Assembly (NCBI GenBank): GCA_003248565.1
Contig: QFOV01000191.1
Coordinates: 1-6,377 of the forward strand
Direction: 5' to 3'
Length of the DNA: 6,377 bases
Origin: Stenotrophomonas sp.
Lineage (GTDB): Bacteria > Pseudomonadota > Gammaproteobacteria > Xanthomonadales > Xanthomonadaceae
A model generated the notes under the pieces. The model did no database searches. It was not told where the DNA came from and saw only the letters and a program-made list of their open reading frames with translations. A program made the translations under genes and the position numbers. Positions 5,746 through 6,377 of the stretch are shown piece by piece (the first letter of the stretch is position 1; every line of letters starts with the position of its first letter).

Positions 5746-6377
5746 ATGGGTATCAAATGCGGCATCGTCGGTCTGCCCAATGTCGGCAAGTCGACCCTGT
5801 TCAATGCGCTGACCAAGGCGGGTATCGCTGCGGCCAACTTCCCGTTCTGCACGATCGAGCCGAACACCGGCGTGGTGCCGGTGCCGGATCCGCGCCTTGA
5901 TGCGCTGGCAGCCATCGTCAAGCCGGAGCGGGTGATCCCGACCACGATGGAGTTCGTCGACATCGCCGGTCTGGTCGCTGGTGCGTCCAAGGGTGAAGGC
6001 CTGGGCAACAAGTTCCTGGCCCATATCCGCGAGACCGACGCCATCGCCCACGTCGTGCGTTGCTTCGAAGACGGCAACGTCATCCACGTGGCCAACAAGG
6101 TCGACCCGATCGCTGATATCGAAACCATCGATACCGAGCTGGCGCTGGCCGACCTGGAATCGGTGCTGAAGGCGCTGGATCGCGCCACCCGCGCGGCCAA
6201 GGCCAACGACAAGGAAGCGCTGGCCCGCAAGCCGGTGCTGGAAAAGCTGGCGTCGGCGCTGGACCAGGGCAAGTCGGCGCGTGCAGCCGGCCTCGATGCC
6301 GATGAGAAGGCGCTGATCCGTGACATGTTCCTGATCACGCTGAAGCCGCTGATGTACATCGCCAACGTTGCCGAAGA
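5746..6377 (+). CDS. ychF: Redox-regulated ribosome-associated ATPase YchF (OLA1 family), 3' partial
   Basis: YchF/OLA1 is a universally conserved Obg-related P-loop NTPase that binds ribosomes and prefers ATP over GTP. 210 complete codons are visible; the family is about 363 residues, so the C-terminal helical and TGS domains lie beyond the window. The N-terminus is MGIKCGIVGLPNVGKSTLFNAL, with the Walker A/G1 loop GLPNVGKS at 9-16. G3 is DIAGLV at 72-77, with a hydrophobic residue after the Gly in place of a catalytic Gln, as in HAS-type NTPases. KGEGLGNKFL at 82-91 and IRETDAIAHVVRCFED at 94-109 match the family. The last codons read NVAE (207-210), the NxxE form of G4 that replaces NKxD and underlies the ATP preference in this family. 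The start has a good Shine-Dalgarno site. pth-ychF adjacency is common in proteobacteria. Confidence 0.97.
   Translation, partial: MGIKCGIVGLPNVGKSTLFNALTKAGIAAANFPFCTIEPNTGVVPVPDPRLDALAAIVKPERVIPTTMEFVDIAGLVAGASKGEGLGNKFLAHIRETDAIAHVVRCFEDGNVIHVANKVDPIADIETIDTELALADLESVLKALDRATRAAKANDKEALARKPVLEKLASALDQGKSARAAGLDADEKALIRDMFLITLKPLMYIANVAE

Overview
The window is GC-rich DNA (by eye roughly 65% G+C) from a gammaproteobacterium. It is most likely a member of the Xanthomonadaceae, with Stenotrophomonas or a close Xanthomonas relative as the best guess. This rests on protein character, strong GC-ending codon bias, the gene order, and a GGGAATGG-type intergenic repeat that I associate with this family. 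No gene was matched to a database, so the taxonomic call is inference.

All recognised genes lie on the + strand and form a conserved housekeeping block. The order is: TPR-repeat protein (5' end cut by the window), lolB, ispE, tRNA-Gln(UUG), prs, rplY (long CTC-type L25), pth, ychF (3' end cut by the window). The same order is known to me from Pseudomonas aeruginosa (PA4667 to PA4673). The block is densely packed. TPR/lolB and lolB/ispE each overlap by an ATGA, and the tRNA begins 3 nt after the ispE stop. The remaining gaps are 108, 105, 53 and 84 nt. No stretch over 300 bases lacks a gene.

The left part is envelope-related. It holds a TPR protein that by position is a candidate homologue of LbcA (the lipoprotein partner of the CtpA protease), then the outer-membrane lipoprotein receptor LolB, then the isoprenoid-pathway kinase IspE. 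The middle holds tRNA-Gln and PRPP synthase. The right part is a translation group: ribosomal protein L25/CTC (binds 5S rRNA), peptidyl-tRNA hydrolase, and the ribosome-associated P-loop ATPase YchF. The prs-ctc-pth neighbourhood is also known in Firmicutes, so the linkage is old.

I see no mobile element, CRISPR array, phage gene or toxin-antitoxin pair, and no new multi-gene system. The points worth a second look are in the gaps: the ispE stop abutting the tRNA, an rplY leader with hairpins and short 5S-rRNA-like words in order, a UUCG-capped hairpin before pth, and an imperfect inverted repeat built from GGGAATGG units before ychF.
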